A stretch of DNA of 64,000 bases from the NCBI RefSeq assembly GCF_002270355.1, contig NZ_NJFZ01000007.1, positions 1 to 64,000 of the forward strand. The letters are read 5' to 3'. This DNA is from Flectobacillus sp. BAB-3569. GTDB lineage: Bacteria > Bacteroidota > Bacteroidia > Cytophagales > Spirosomataceae. A program made the position numbers and the translations under genes. Of the stretch, positions 37,417 through 46,190 are shown in pieces (within the stretch, counting starts at the first letter, position 1; every line of letters starts with the position of its first letter). The notes beneath the pieces were generated by a model. That model was not told the origin of the DNA. It saw only the letters and a program-made list of their open reading frames with translations, and ran no database searches.

Positions 37417-37644
37417 TACAATTTAAAGGATTAGACCTTGTAGTCCTGTGTTGGTTTAACAGTTTTTAACGTTTTAGCAAAACTCTGTTTGCTTGATAAC
37501 ACTAAAATAACAGATTAAGTGACAAAAGTAAAGCGTCTTTTTCAGATCTAAGTTCAATCTAATCTCAATAGGATTCAATCTTTTACATAAATCCTCTTTT
37601 ATCACAAATACCAAGAAATCATTATGACTCACCCCTATAAAAGC

Positions 37645-37686
37645 AAAAGCGCCAATGTTTCATAAAGAAGAACATTGGCGCTTTTT
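37645..37686 (-). terminator. Terminator of cdsA
   Basis: AAAAGCGCCAATGTT and AACATTGGCGCTTTT form a long stem; on the minus strand it follows the cdsA stop (37703) and the U-tract is TTTTGC. The region 37396-37702 holds nothing else recognisable. Confidence 0.8.
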
Positions 37687-37702
37687 ATATTGTTTTTAGC
37701 AA

Positions 37703-38539
37703 TTAAAACATTTTCAAAAAGGTAATGATAAATGGTACTGACAATAACAAACCGTCAAATCTATCCAAAAATCCTCCATGACCTGGAATGGTTGAAGCTG
37801 AATCTTTGATTTTAATACTTCTTTTGAAAAGCGATTCTACCAAGTCGCCATACGTACCAGCCACCACAATAATAGCACCGCATACATACCATTGCCAATC
37901 CTCTAAATCATCGAAATATTGAGTTAGAACAAAGGAAACCAACATAGCGGCAACAAAACCACCGATACTTCCCTCCCATGATTTTTTAGGTGAAACTCTT
38001 TCGAACAATTTTGTTTTACCAAATTTTGTACCTGCAAAATACGCCCCTGTATCACTGGCCCAAAGCAAGAACAAACAGCCTAAAGGACGTTGCCAGCTAA
38101 ATCTGAAATCGGGTGTTAAGAATGCCAAAATGATAATCAGAGCAAACGGCAAAGCCACATAAATTACCCCTAAAAATGTATAAGCTATATTCTTAAATGG
38201 TTTTTCATCTTCTGACTTGTAAAGCTTTATAAAAAATATCAAAGCCATAAGGGGAGACAACACATAATAATCTTCGTAAGGAATAATACCTTTCTCTATC
38301 AAAAACGTAACTGTGACCAAAATAAACCCACAAAAAGTACCATAATACGTTAATGGCTCGTTGCCATCCAAACCAAGCAATTTATAAAATTCTAATTGTG
38401 CCAATACCGAAATCAAAGCAAATAAGACATAGAACGTCCAGTCGCTATAAATGATACAAAACAATAAAAATGGAATTGCAATAACCGCAGCAATCACACG
38501 TTGCTGAAGATTGGACATACCCTGTAATTTTTCCTTCAT
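37703..38539 (-). CDS. cdsA: Phosphatidate cytidylyltransferase
   Basis: 278 residues, integral membrane enzyme with about eight helices. Makes CDP-diacylglycerol from phosphatidate and CTP for phospholipid synthesis. The CdsA signature is present: SPKKSWEGSIGGFVAAML and the C-terminal GTYGDLVESLFKRSIKIKDS...PGHGGFLDRFDGL, containing the catalytic Asp residues. Full length. Confidence 0.95.
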   Translation of the reverse strand: MKEKLQGMSNLQQRVIAAVIAIPFLLFCIIYSDWTFYVLFALISVLAQLEFYKLLGLDGNEPLTYYGTFCGFILVTVTFLIEKGIIPYEDYYVLSPLMALIFFIKLYKSEDEKPFKNIAYTFLGVIYVALPFALIIILAFLTPDFRFSWQRPLGCLFLLWASDTGAYFAGTKFGKTKLFERVSPKKSWEGSIGGFVAAMLVSFVLTQYFDDLEDWQWYVCGAIIVVAGTYGDLVESLFKRSIKIKDSASTIPGHGGFLDRFDGLLLSVPFIITFLKMF

Positions 38540-38588
38540 CCTTTTTTTAATAAATTTAAAAATTTCATTTAGAATAGCCTTTAAGTAT

Positions 38589-38620
38589 TAGTGCTGAATT
38601 GTGAGTGATGAATTATGAAT
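38589..38620. repeat. GAATTGTGAGTGATGAATTA repeat words
   Basis: GTGCTGAATTGTGAGTGATGAATTATGAATG-type words between cdsA and the DUF2007 gene, from the GTGAATT family. Confidence 0.5.
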
Positions 38621-38700
38621 GTAGTTTGTTGATTACAAACACCTTTTTTCTCCAATTTAATTTTGCATGAATACTCAAATAATTATATGAATTAAACCTT

Positions 38701-38922
38701 TTATTGCAGCGAATCCTGAAAACCGCCTTCATTTTCTAATAAAAACCTCGCCAAGGTAGCACGACTAGCTGGCACATACAGTTCACATACACCCAATAGA
38801 TACGAACTATCTCTTTTGTTAATCACAACTGCTTCTATCTGATGTTCCTCGACTAAATAGGCTTTTGCCAAATCTGTTTTAAAAGGACTATCAGACACAT
38901 ATATCTTCTGCCAATCGTTCAT
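38701..38922 (-). CDS. DUF2007 small protein (putative signal-transducing)
   Basis: 73 residues from the ATG at 38922, chosen because family members begin M.DW.K.Y; an upstream ATG at 38958 would overlap the protease gene by 11 bases. WQKIYVSDSPFKTDLAKAYL, EHQIEAVVINKRDSSYLLG and the closing ELYVPASRATLARFLLE match the DUF2007 fold, related to the PII-like/ACT-like family of unknown function. Likely co-transcribed with the CPBP gene. Confidence 0.75.
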   Translation of the reverse strand: MNDWQKIYVSDSPFKTDLAKAYLVEEHQIEAVVINKRDSSYLLGVCELYVPASRATLARFLLENEGGFQDSLQ

Positions 38923-38947
38923 TATTTCAAATTTCTGATTTATAGAC

Positions 38948-39880
38948 TCACTGTTCAATTTTCAAAGCGGTATCTTGATAAATTTTTCTAAAAATTACCA
39001 CCGATAACAAGGCCGAAGGCAAGGCTATCGTCAAAGGTACAGAATCTGTTTCTACTATATTTACTTCCAAAACACCAATTCTATACAAATAGCTCATTAG
39101 AATTGTAAAACCGTTGTTCACAAAATGTGCCCAAATAGGCAAGCTCAAACTTCCTGACCAATAGTACAAATATCCGAACATAGCACCAAGTAGCATGCGA
39201 GGGATTAATCCGTAAAACTGAAAATGGATAAAACTAAACCAAAATGCAGCTACCCAAATAGCCAAATGAGGGTTATTCCACTTTTTCAATAAGATATTTT
39301 GTAAAACTCCTCTAAACAGTAACTCTTCACTAATAGCGGCCGTTCCTGCCACTACCACAAGGGCTACTACAAACTGAGGAAACGACTTAAAGTCAGTAAA
39401 ATACAAAGTAATTTTCTTGGCAGCCTCCTCGCTTTCCTGCATCCACTGCTCTAATCCTTTCAGAGCACTAGGCAACTGAATTGACTTATTCCACTCTATA
39501 AACAACGAGTCGAATGGCATAAAACCTATAACTAATATGAGCACCAAAACCCAGACCAACGCCGTAGGCTGGCGAAGGCTCCACTGATTGATTTCCTTAT
39601 TTTCGACGTATTTCCAAAAAACCAAGGCAGAAAGAATGAATGGAATAGGCGTACTAAGTGCTTGTAGGAGCATCATAGCATACCATGCATCTGGATAACG
39701 ATCTGGATTTGCCTGAAAAGTAGCGAATTGCGCCATCGGCACACCAGTCATATTGGAGAAAACAGCTAGCCCAATTGCCGAACCAACCGCCAGAAAAACA
39801 AGGGTTAATCCAAACAAAATCAAAACTTTAGCGAAAAGGGGTCTGTCAGTTTGTGACGAAAAAGTATCAAATTGTGCCAT
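38948..39880 (-). CDS. CPBP (CAAX/Abi) family intramembrane metalloprotease
   Basis: 310 residues, about eight hydrophobic segments. The CPBP motifs are SEELLFRGVLQ (EExxxR, about 190), FWFSFIHFQFYGL (FxxxH), and LPIWAHFVNN (HxxxN). These put the zinc ligands within the membrane. Related bacterial proteins act in protein maturation or bacteriocin self-immunity; no such partner is adjacent. Complete. Confidence 0.9.
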   Translation of the reverse strand: MAQFDTFSSQTDRPLFAKVLILFGLTLVFLAVGSAIGLAVFSNMTGVPMAQFATFQANPDRYPDAWYAMMLLQALSTPIPFILSALVFWKYVENKEINQWSLRQPTALVWVLVLILVIGFMPFDSLFIEWNKSIQLPSALKGLEQWMQESEEAAKKITLYFTDFKSFPQFVVALVVVAGTAAISEELLFRGVLQNILLKKWNNPHLAIWVAAFWFSFIHFQFYGLIPRMLLGAMFGYLYYWSGSLSLPIWAHFVNNGFTILMSYLYRIGVLEVNIVETDSVPLTIALPSALLSVVIFRKIYQDTALKIEQ

Positions 39881-39982
39881 ATTGGTTGTAAATTTACAGC
39901 AAAATTGTGAGTTTGATAATTCTAAAAGACTGTTTGTTATAGGAATTTACCAAAACCTAGCACATACAGACAAGAATTGAAT

Positions 39983-40981
39983 ATGGCAAAGATAAGAAAT
40001 ATAGATTTAGGCGAGTTTCCACTTTTGCTTGCCCCGATGGAAGACGTATCCGACCCTCCCTTCAGAGCGGTTTGCAAAGCCAACGGAGCCGACCTAATGT
40101 ACACTGAATTTATTTCCTCGGAGGGCTTGATTCGTGATGCTGCAAAGTCAGTACAAAAATTGGACATTTTTGAGTACGAACGACCAATTGGGATTCAACT
40201 TTTTGGCTCGGATATTGAAACCATGAGAGCTTGTGGTGAAATTGCGACCAAAGCAGGTCCCGATTTGATTGACATTAATTACGGATGTCCTGTAAAACAA
40301 GTAGCCTGTAAAGGTGCTGGCGCTGCCTTGTTACAAGATATTCCGAAAATGGTAGCCATGACAAAAGCTGTGGTCGAATCTACCCATCTACCTGTCACTG
40401 TAAAAACACGTTTGGGCTGGGACGAATCAACCAAAAATATCGAAGATGTAGCAGAAAGACTTCAGGACATTGGTATCGAAGCCTTGACGATTCATGGACG
40501 TACACGTGTACAAATGTACAAAGGCGAGGCAGATTGGACTTTGATTGGAAAAATCAAGGAGAATCCTCGTATCAAGATTCCTATTTTCGGAAATGGTGAT
40601 ATTGATTCTCCAGAAAAAGCCTTAGCATATAAAAATCGTTACGGTGTCGACGGCATCATGATAGGCCGTGCCTCTATTGGGTATCCTTGGATCTTCAACG
40701 AAGTCAAGCATTTCTTAAAAACAGGCGAGCATCTAGCGCCACCAACTATTCAAGACCGCATAGATGTCTGTAAACACCACCTTGATTTCAGTATCCGCTG
40801 GAAAGGCAACCATGTCGGTATTGTTGAGATGCGCCGTCATTATGCTAATTACTTTAAGGGAATACCACATTTCAAAGAATTTAGAATGCGTCTTGTAACT
40901 GCCTTTAGTTATGACGAAATCTTAGAAATATTAGCCAATGTACAAGCATTTTATAATCAAGGAGAGCTTGTTGCTGAGTAA
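39983..40981 (+). CDS. dusB: tRNA-dihydrouridine synthase B
   Basis: 332 residues from the ATG at 39983 (a TTG two codons before). FMN enzyme that reduces uridines in tRNA D-loops. PLLLAPMEDVSDPPFRAVCK, IGIQLFGSDIETM, DLIDINYGCPVKQVACKGAGAALLQD with catalytic Cys (about 102), LTIHGRTRVQMYKGEADW, GNGDIDSPEKAL and GVDGIMIGRASIGYPW are diagnostic. The C-terminal helical tail (HYANYFKGIPHFKEFRM) fits DusB. Confidence 0.95.
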   Translation: MAKIRNIDLGEFPLLLAPMEDVSDPPFRAVCKANGADLMYTEFISSEGLIRDAAKSVQKLDIFEYERPIGIQLFGSDIETMRACGEIATKAGPDLIDINYGCPVKQVACKGAGAALLQDIPKMVAMTKAVVESTHLPVTVKTRLGWDESTKNIEDVAERLQDIGIEALTIHGRTRVQMYKGEADWTLIGKIKENPRIKIPIFGNGDIDSPEKALAYKNRYGVDGIMIGRASIGYPWIFNEVKHFLKTGEHLAPPTIQDRIDVCKHHLDFSIRWKGNHVGIVEMRRHYANYFKGIPHFKEFRMRLVTAFSYDEILEILANVQAFYNQGELVAE

Positions 40982-41081
40982 TTCGGTATAGTTTTTGACT
41001 ACATTGTTACTTTAGTGCGTATGAACTCAAGGCTCATACGCTCTGTAACCCAGAATCCATCCTAAGTAGAAATTTTAAGCT

Positions 41082-41639
41082 GTGAAAAGGCTAATACTAT
41101 CAACCCTTATTCTTATAGGGCTGAGCCATATAATTGAGGCACAAAAACTACACCCGATTTATCTTTACTTTGCCCATGGCTCCGATCTAAACAAGGATAA
41201 ATCTACTCGCATTCTCGAAAATAGTCCGCAACTCTTTAGTATCGGACTCGAAAAACGTATAACCAAAAGTCCATACTATGGATTAGGTGTTCAGTATGTT
41301 CAATTTACCTCAGAATTTACCGATTTTAAGCAACTTAGTTTCAGAGGCTACCAGCATTTTGGAGAACTAACCAATTCTGATGAGGCCAATATTGATCCCT
41401 ATTTTGGAGCCATGTTAGGTGGCGATTATTATCAAAAACAATTTGCGCCAACTGTTGGTATTCTTTTGGGTATCAGAGTGATGGTACGTTCATTTGTGGG
41501 AGTTCACTTCGAAATTGGCACATCTTCTTCTTCGCATAATAGTGGAACAATCTTTCAAATGGGTATTACGAGTTGTTTTAAAAGCGGTATAAAACTTCCC
41601 TCCCGCACTCGCAAAGGCACAGATTGCCCTAGATTCTAA
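41082..41639 (+). CDS. Exported hypothetical protein
   Basis: 185 residues with a GTG start at 41082. KRLILSTLILIGLSHIIEAQ is a signal peptide. The rest alternates short beta-like stretches (YYGLGVQYVQFTS; PTVGILLGIRVMVRSFVGVHFEIG; IFQMGITSCFKSGI), suggestive of a small outer-membrane barrel, but no family is recognised. The Arg/Lys-rich end (PSRTRKGTDCPRF) is unusual. Not obviously part of an operon. Confidence 0.6.
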   Translation: MKRLILSTLILIGLSHIIEAQKLHPIYLYFAHGSDLNKDKSTRILENSPQLFSIGLEKRITKSPYYGLGVQYVQFTSEFTDFKQLSFRGYQHFGELTNSDEANIDPYFGAMLGGDYYQKQFAPTVGILLGIRVMVRSFVGVHFEIGTSSSSHNSGTIFQMGITSCFKSGIKLPSRTRKGTDCPRF

Positions 41640-41825
41640 TTTAATCGCACTTACTTTTAGGTACTCGCAGCTTCTATATTGTTGATTTCTTTCCTTGTAT
41701 TTCTTTCTTTTTCAAATTTCGGAAACTCTAATTCAATTTTTAGTTGTTAAAAAAGCATTAACTTGTTATTGCTAATTGTTTTGCTGTACGATGTACGGTC
41801 AAAGCTTCATTCAACATTATTTCTT

Positions 41826-42713
41826 ATGAGCAACACTACTACCAAATCTACTTCTGCCATTGCTTGGTTTTTATTAATATTATTAGCCTTAGTTTGGGGA
41901 AGCTCTTTTATACTTGTCAAAAAAAGTCTTCATGTATTCCAAGCGTCACAAGTAGGTTCACTTCGCATCTTCGCAGCATTTTGCTTTTTTGTCCCTATTT
42001 TTTTGTATAATCTCAAAAAAATCCCCTTCAAGGATTGGTATAAATTTCTGATTGTAGGATGTTTAGGAAATCTCTTTCCTGCTTTTCTTTTCTCTTTGGC
42101 AGGGACAAAACTAGATAGCGCTATTTCGGGAGCTTTGAACTCAACAACACCTCTTTTTACCTTGGTGATTGGTGGATTATTTTTCAAAAATCGTATTAGC
42201 AAACGACAATTCTACGGTATTCTTCTTGGCTTTGTGGGTGCTTTAATGTTGGTTTTGGCAGGAAAAGAAAAAATCTCCATCAACCTGTATGCGTTATTGG
42301 TTATTCTGGCAACTCTTTTGTATGGCATCAACCTACAGTTTACCAAAAAATATCTTACCAATATCGGTCTTGACTCTTTGGTAATTACGAGTTGCATTTT
42401 TATGACCATTGGACCAGTATCGGGTGTAGTTTTATTCAGTTCAGACTTTGTAGAAAGGCTCTCTATGGAAGGTGCATTGCCAGCTTTGGGTTATGGAGTC
42501 TTGCTTGGGGTAATGGGTTCTGCCATTGCAATGGTGTTGTTTAATAGACTGATTCAGATGACTTCAGCCGTTTTGGCGAGTTCAGTTACCTATCTCATTC
42601 CAATTGTTGCGATGATATGGGGCGCACTCGACCACGAAGCTATACTTATTGAGCACTATTTAGGTATGTCAATTATTTTAGTTGGTGTATATTTGGTCAA
42701 TAAAAGTTCGTAA
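41826..42713 (+). CDS. EamA-family (DMT) transporter
   Basis: 295 residues from the ATG at 41826. Ten hydrophobic segments in two EamA halves: ILLALVWGSSFILVKKSL (GxxW..F motif), SLAGTKLDSAISGALNSTTPLFTLVIGG in the first, ALPALGYGVLLGVMGSAIAMVLFNRLI and SSVTYLIPIVAMIWGALDHEA in the second. Probably exports a metabolite or amino acid. Substrate unknown. 21 bases before the biotin carrier gene. Confidence 0.85.
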   Translation: MSNTTTKSTSAIAWFLLILLALVWGSSFILVKKSLHVFQASQVGSLRIFAAFCFFVPIFLYNLKKIPFKDWYKFLIVGCLGNLFPAFLFSLAGTKLDSAISGALNSTTPLFTLVIGGLFFKNRISKRQFYGILLGFVGALMLVLAGKEKISINLYALLVILATLLYGINLQFTKKYLTNIGLDSLVITSCIFMTIGPVSGVVLFSSDFVERLSMEGALPALGYGVLLGVMGSAIAMVLFNRLIQMTSAVLASSVTYLIPIVAMIWGALDHEAILIEHYLGMSIILVGVYLVNKSS

Positions 42714-42734
42714 CAAAACAAAATTAAAGGAGCC

Positions 42735-43232
42735 ATGTTAAAAGCAAGTGTAAATAATAAGACTTACGATATTCAACAAAATGCCACAGAAACCCTCCTC
42801 AACGGAGAACCTTTTGGCTGGGATTTTGCCAAAACACAGGACGGAAATTTCAGTATTTTGTACAAAAACCGTTCGTTCAATGCCGAGGTAATCGAAGCAG
42901 ATTACGCTAGTAAGAGTTTTGTCTTAAAAATTAATAACTCGGTTTATACGGTTGGCGTAAAAGACCGTTTTGATATTTTGCTTGATCAATTGGGTATGAG
43001 CAACGCCGCTTCTTCAAAAGTAAATGACCTCAAAGCACCAATGCCAGGCTTGGTTGTTGATGTTAAAGTTTTGGTTGGGGATGCTGTCAAAAAAGGTGAT
43101 ACTTTATTGATTTTGGAAGCCATGAAAATGGAAAATGTACTAAAAGCTACTGGCGATGGTAAGGTAAAAGCCATCAAAGTAGCTGCACGCGAAAATGTTG
43201 AGAAAAATCAAGTAATGATTGAATTTGAATAA
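42735..43232 (+). CDS. Biotin carboxyl carrier protein domain protein
   Basis: 165 residues. The C-terminal 75 residues are a biotinyl domain: LKAPMPGLVVDVKVLVGDAV and ILEAMKMENVLKA, with the biotinylated Lys at 131 in EAMKM. The N-terminal part (YDIQQNATETLLNGEPFGWDF) is a small domain seen in Bacteroidota BCCP-like carriers of acyl-CoA carboxylases. The carboxylase/carboxyltransferase subunits are not next to it, so its partner enzyme is unknown. Confidence 0.88.
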   Translation: MLKASVNNKTYDIQQNATETLLNGEPFGWDFAKTQDGNFSILYKNRSFNAEVIEADYASKSFVLKINNSVYTVGVKDRFDILLDQLGMSNAASSKVNDLKAPMPGLVVDVKVLVGDAVKKGDTLLILEAMKMENVLKATGDGKVKAIKVAARENVEKNQVMIEFE

Positions 43233-43288
43233 AATCATCCGTAAAAAACCTAGATTCAACCATTTACTAACACTTTTGATAAATACTC

Positions 43289-43325
43289 AATAGCCCAATT
43301 ACATATTTTGTGTAATTGGGCTATT
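43289..43325 (+). terminator. Terminator after the biotin carrier gene
   Basis: AATAGCCCAATTACA pairs with TGTAATTGGGCTATT around TATTTTG, followed by TTTGTG. Perfect 15-bp stem. Confidence 0.85.
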
Positions 43326-43378
43326 TTTGTGTGCATGCGAGTTCGCAAATCGCTAAGCTATCAGATTATGGTCCATAA

Positions 43379-43531
43379 ATGAAAAAGTTATTTGTTATTA
43401 GTATATCAGTTATTGGATTGCATTCATAATCATAGGGATACTATCCAAGTGAACCAGAGATATACGCTTCATTTAAGCTTTCCTGTTACTTATATGGTGC
43501 AGGAATAAAGATAAAAATCATTTAACTTCAA
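43379..43531 (+). pseudogene. Possible remnant of a small exported protein
   Basis: An ATG at 43379 gives MKKLFVISISVIGLHS then stops; after two stops the same frame reads GYYPSEPEIYASFKLSCYLY and ends at 43531. A signal-peptide-like start followed by a short open tail suggests a decayed gene, but it may be chance. Confidence 0.2.
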
Positions 43532-43563
43532 ATCGGGGCTATTCCAAACTAAAAAACTTTGTT

Positions 43564-43571
43564 TATCTTTG
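43564..43571 (+). promoter_or_regulatory. Candidate -7 box TATCTTTG for pyrH
   Basis: TATCTTTG followed by CGACC is the canonical Bacteroidota -7 box plus start region, 21 bases before the pyrH ATG at 43592. A -33 TTTG at the right distance is not evident. Confidence 0.55.
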
Positions 43572-43591
43572 CGACCGAAAAAAAAATTCTC

Positions 43592-44302
43592 ATGGACAAA
43601 CCCAAGTACAAAAGAATTCTTCTTAAGCTCTCAGGTGAAGCCCTCAGTTCAGATGGCGAAGTTCTCGAACCTTCAATTTTGGAGCAATATGCCCAAGAAA
43701 TCAAGAAAATACACGATTTAGGTGTCGAAGTTGCCATTGTAATCGGTGGCGGTAATATCTTCCGTGGCGCAAGTGCTGCCAAAGTTGGTATCGACCGTGT
43801 ACAAGGTGATTATATGGGTATGTTGGCTACAGTAATCAACGGTATGGCTATTCAGGCTTCTTTGGAGAAGCATGGCATGTTTACCCGTTTGATGACTGCT
43901 GTCAAAATCGAGGCTGTTTGCGAACCTATGATTCGTCGTCGTGCTATTCGTCACCTAGAAAAAGGAAGAATTATTATTCTCAGTGCCGGAACTGGTAACC
44001 CTTATTTTACAACTGACTCTGCGGCAGCACTTCGTGCTATCGAAATCGAAGCTGATGTTGTACTCAAAGGAACACGTGTAGATGGTGTATATACTGCTGA
44101 TCCAGAAAAAGACCCTACAGCTACACGTTATTCACAGCTTTCATTTGCTGAGGCTTTAGGTAAAGGTCTAAAAATTATGGACGCAACAGCGTTTACGCTT
44201 TGCCAAGAAAATAAACTCCCTATTATCGTATTCGATATGAACAAACCAGACAACCTTACTAGGCTTGTTCAAGGTGAAGATGTAGGAACTTTTATTAGCT
44301 AA
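43592..44302 (+). CDS. pyrH: UMP kinase
   Basis: 236 residues from the ATG at 43592; the frame opens 11 codons earlier but family starts and the -7 box favour this one. Phosphorylates UMP to [30 protein letters not shown], the [17 protein letters not shown] loop, [21 protein letters not shown] and [20 protein letters not shown] are typical. Directly upstream of frr, the usual bacterial order. A hairpin terminator-like structure separates the two. Confidence 0.96.
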   Translation: MDKPKYKRILLKLSGEALSSDGEVLEPSILEQYAQEIKKIHDLGVEVAIVIGGGNIFRGASAAKVGIDRVQGDYMGMLATVINGMAIQASLEKHGMFTRLMTAVKIEAVCEPMIRRRAIRHLEKGRIIILSAGTGNPYFTTDSAAALRAIEIEADVVLKGTRVDGVYTADPEKDPTATRYSQLSFAEALGKGLKIMDATAFTLCQENKLPIIVFDMNKPDNLTRLVQGEDVGTFIS

Positions 44303-44318
44303 CAAATAACCTTCAAAC

Positions 44319-44362
44319 ATCGGATAGTCCAAAGTAGTTTTACCTTGGGGCTGTCCGATTTT
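44319..44362 (+). terminator. Terminator-like hairpin between pyrH and frr
   Basis: ATCGGATAGTCC and GGGGCTGTCCGAT form an imperfect stem followed by TTTTTTTT. It suggests that part of transcription stops before frr. Confidence 0.7.
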
Positions 44363-44416
44363 TTTTGAAAGTCTCTAGCGAACTATTTGAATTTCACAAC
44401 CCACTCATTACAACAA

Positions 44417-44977
44417 ATGGAAGAAATAGAATTTTATCTTGATGCTGCCAAAGAAACAATGGATGGCGCTATGAAGCACCTAACTATTGAGCTAGCCAAG
44501 ATTCGTGCAGGAAAGGCAACTCCCGCTATGCTCGACGGGATTCAGGTGGAATACTATGGTATGATGACACCGCTAACGGGTGCTGCCTCAATTGCAACGC
44601 CTGACGCTCGTACAATCGTAGTGAAGCCTTTTGAGAAAAAAATGATTGCAGAAATTGAAAAGGCTATCCGTAACTCAAATATTGGTCTATCACCAATGAA
44701 CGATGGTGAGGTAATTCGCTTAAACTTGCCACCAATGACAGAGGAAAGACGTAAAGAATTGGTAAAAAAGGCAAAAACTGAAATCGAAACAGCTAAAGTT
44801 AACGTAAGAAAAGTTCGTCAAGACGCGAACGATTCTATCCGTAAATTGAAAAATGATGGGGTCTCTGAGGATGCTATCAAAGCTGGTGAAGAACGTGTAC
44901 AAAAGCTGACAGACAACTATATCACTAAAGTGGAAGCTGTTTTTGTAGAAAAAGAAAAAGATATTATGTCGGTATAA
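44417..44977 (+). CDS. frr: Ribosome recycling factor
   Basis: 186 residues from the ATG at 44417; an earlier TTG at 44387 is in frame but family length and start (MEEIEFYLDAAKETM) favour 44417. Releases ribosomes after termination together with EF-G. IRAGKATPAMLDGIQVEYYG, TPDARTIVVKPFEKKMI, LNLPPMTEERRKELVKKAK and VRKVRQDANDSIRKLKN are family hallmarks. Neighbour pyrH supports the call. Confidence 0.97.
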   Translation: MEEIEFYLDAAKETMDGAMKHLTIELAKIRAGKATPAMLDGIQVEYYGMMTPLTGAASIATPDARTIVVKPFEKKMIAEIEKAIRNSNIGLSPMNDGEVIRLNLPPMTEERRKELVKKAKTEIETAKVNVRKVRQDANDSIRKLKNDGVSEDAIKAGEERVQKLTDNYITKVEAVFVEKEKDIMSV

Positions 44978-45058
44978 TAGTGATGTTTTGAAACTTTTTC
45001 AAGGTATCCTATCCGTGATTATAAGACCGTTTGCACATCATTAGAATGTTCGAACACT

Positions 45059-45112
45059 AAAACCTCCTTGTTATTTTGTATGTCTAGGCATATAAAAAAC
45101 AGGAGGTTTTTT
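45059..45112 (+). terminator. Terminator of frr (AAAACCTCCT...AGGAGGTTTT stem)
   Basis: AAAACCTCCT (45059-45068) pairs with AGGAGGTTTT (45101-45110), followed by TT; 80 bases after frr. The stem sequence is the same AACCTCC/GGAGGTT pair as the IS hairpin at 901-954. 45113-45305 holds nothing recognisable. Confidence 0.7.
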
Positions 45113-45305
45113 ATATGCCGTTTCTTTGGAACTCAACCTAGTTTGTACGTACTATTCAATCTTTGAAATCTTCGATTTTAACCATACTCTCAAGGTTCTT
45201 CTGTAACCTATATGACTATTTGGATACTTTATCCTTTTCTCTATTTCTTTTCTACACTTTTTTGCTATATTACCTCAATTCTTTTTCAAAAAACCTTTTG
45301 ACCTC

Positions 45306-46178
45306 ATGCAATTAACAATTACCGATCTCAACAAAACCTACTCGAATGGTGTACATGCCATCAATAATGTTAATCTAACCATCAATCAGGGTATGTTTGG
45401 TTTGCTTGGACCAAACGGCGCAGGCAAGTCCTCACTGATGCGTACCATTGCTACCTTACAAGAAGCCGATGCTGGCAGTATCATGTTGGGAGACATTAAT
45501 GTTCTTACCCAAAAAGATGAGGTGCGTAAAACTCTGGGATACTTACCTCAGGAATTTGGTGTTTATCCCAAAATCGACGCTCTCACTTTACTCGACCATC
45601 TTGCGGTATTGAAAGGTATCACCAACAAGTCCGAACGTAAAGAATTAGTAGAATCCCTCTTACAAAAAACCAACCTTTGGGAAGCCCGCACAAAAAATCT
45701 AGGAGGCTATTCAGGAGGGATGAAACAGCGTTTCGGTATAGCTCAAGCCCTTATTGCAAGCCCTAAACTTATTATTGTAGACGAACCAACGGCTGGACTA
45801 GACCCTGCCGAACGCAACCGTTTTTTGAATTTATTATCTGAATTAGGCGAAAATACCATTGTCATTTTATCAACCCACATTGTTGAGGATGTCAAAGAAT
45901 TATGTTCTGATATGGCGATTATCAACCGCGGACAAGTTTTATATAAAGGAAATCCCTTTGATGCCATGGCACAATTGGAGGGCAAAGTATGGCAAAAACG
46001 CATTACAAAAGCTGAGCTAAATACTTATAAAGAGCATTTTACAGTAATTTCTGATCGTTTGATTGCTGGTACTCCTGTTATCAATGTGCTGGCAGATACT
46101 CAGCCAGAAGCTGGTTTTGTAGCGGTAAATCCAGATTTGGAGGATGTGTATTTCGGGAAAATATTTGCCAACGCCTAA
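45306..46178 (+). CDS. ABC transporter ATP-binding protein
   Basis: 290 residues. Walker A GPNGAGKSS (about 36-44), Q-loop LPQEFGVYPK, signature LGGYSGGMKQRFGIAQAL, Walker B LIIVDEPTAGLDP, H-loop STHIVEDV. It belongs to the ABC-2/CcmA-like group. 12 bases before the large permease-peptidase gene, so they form a two-gene operon and probably one transporter. Confidence 0.95.
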   Translation: MQLTITDLNKTYSNGVHAINNVNLTINQGMFGLLGPNGAGKSSLMRTIATLQEADAGSIMLGDINVLTQKDEVRKTLGYLPQEFGVYPKIDALTLLDHLAVLKGITNKSERKELVESLLQKTNLWEARTKNLGGYSGGMKQRFGIAQALIASPKLIIVDEPTAGLDPAERNRFLNLLSELGENTIVILSTHIVEDVKELCSDMAIINRGQVLYKGNPFDAMAQLEGKVWQKRITKAELNTYKEHFTVISDRLIAGTPVINVLADTQPEAGFVAVNPDLEDVYFGKIFANA

Positions 46179-46190
46179 CTCATTCAAACT

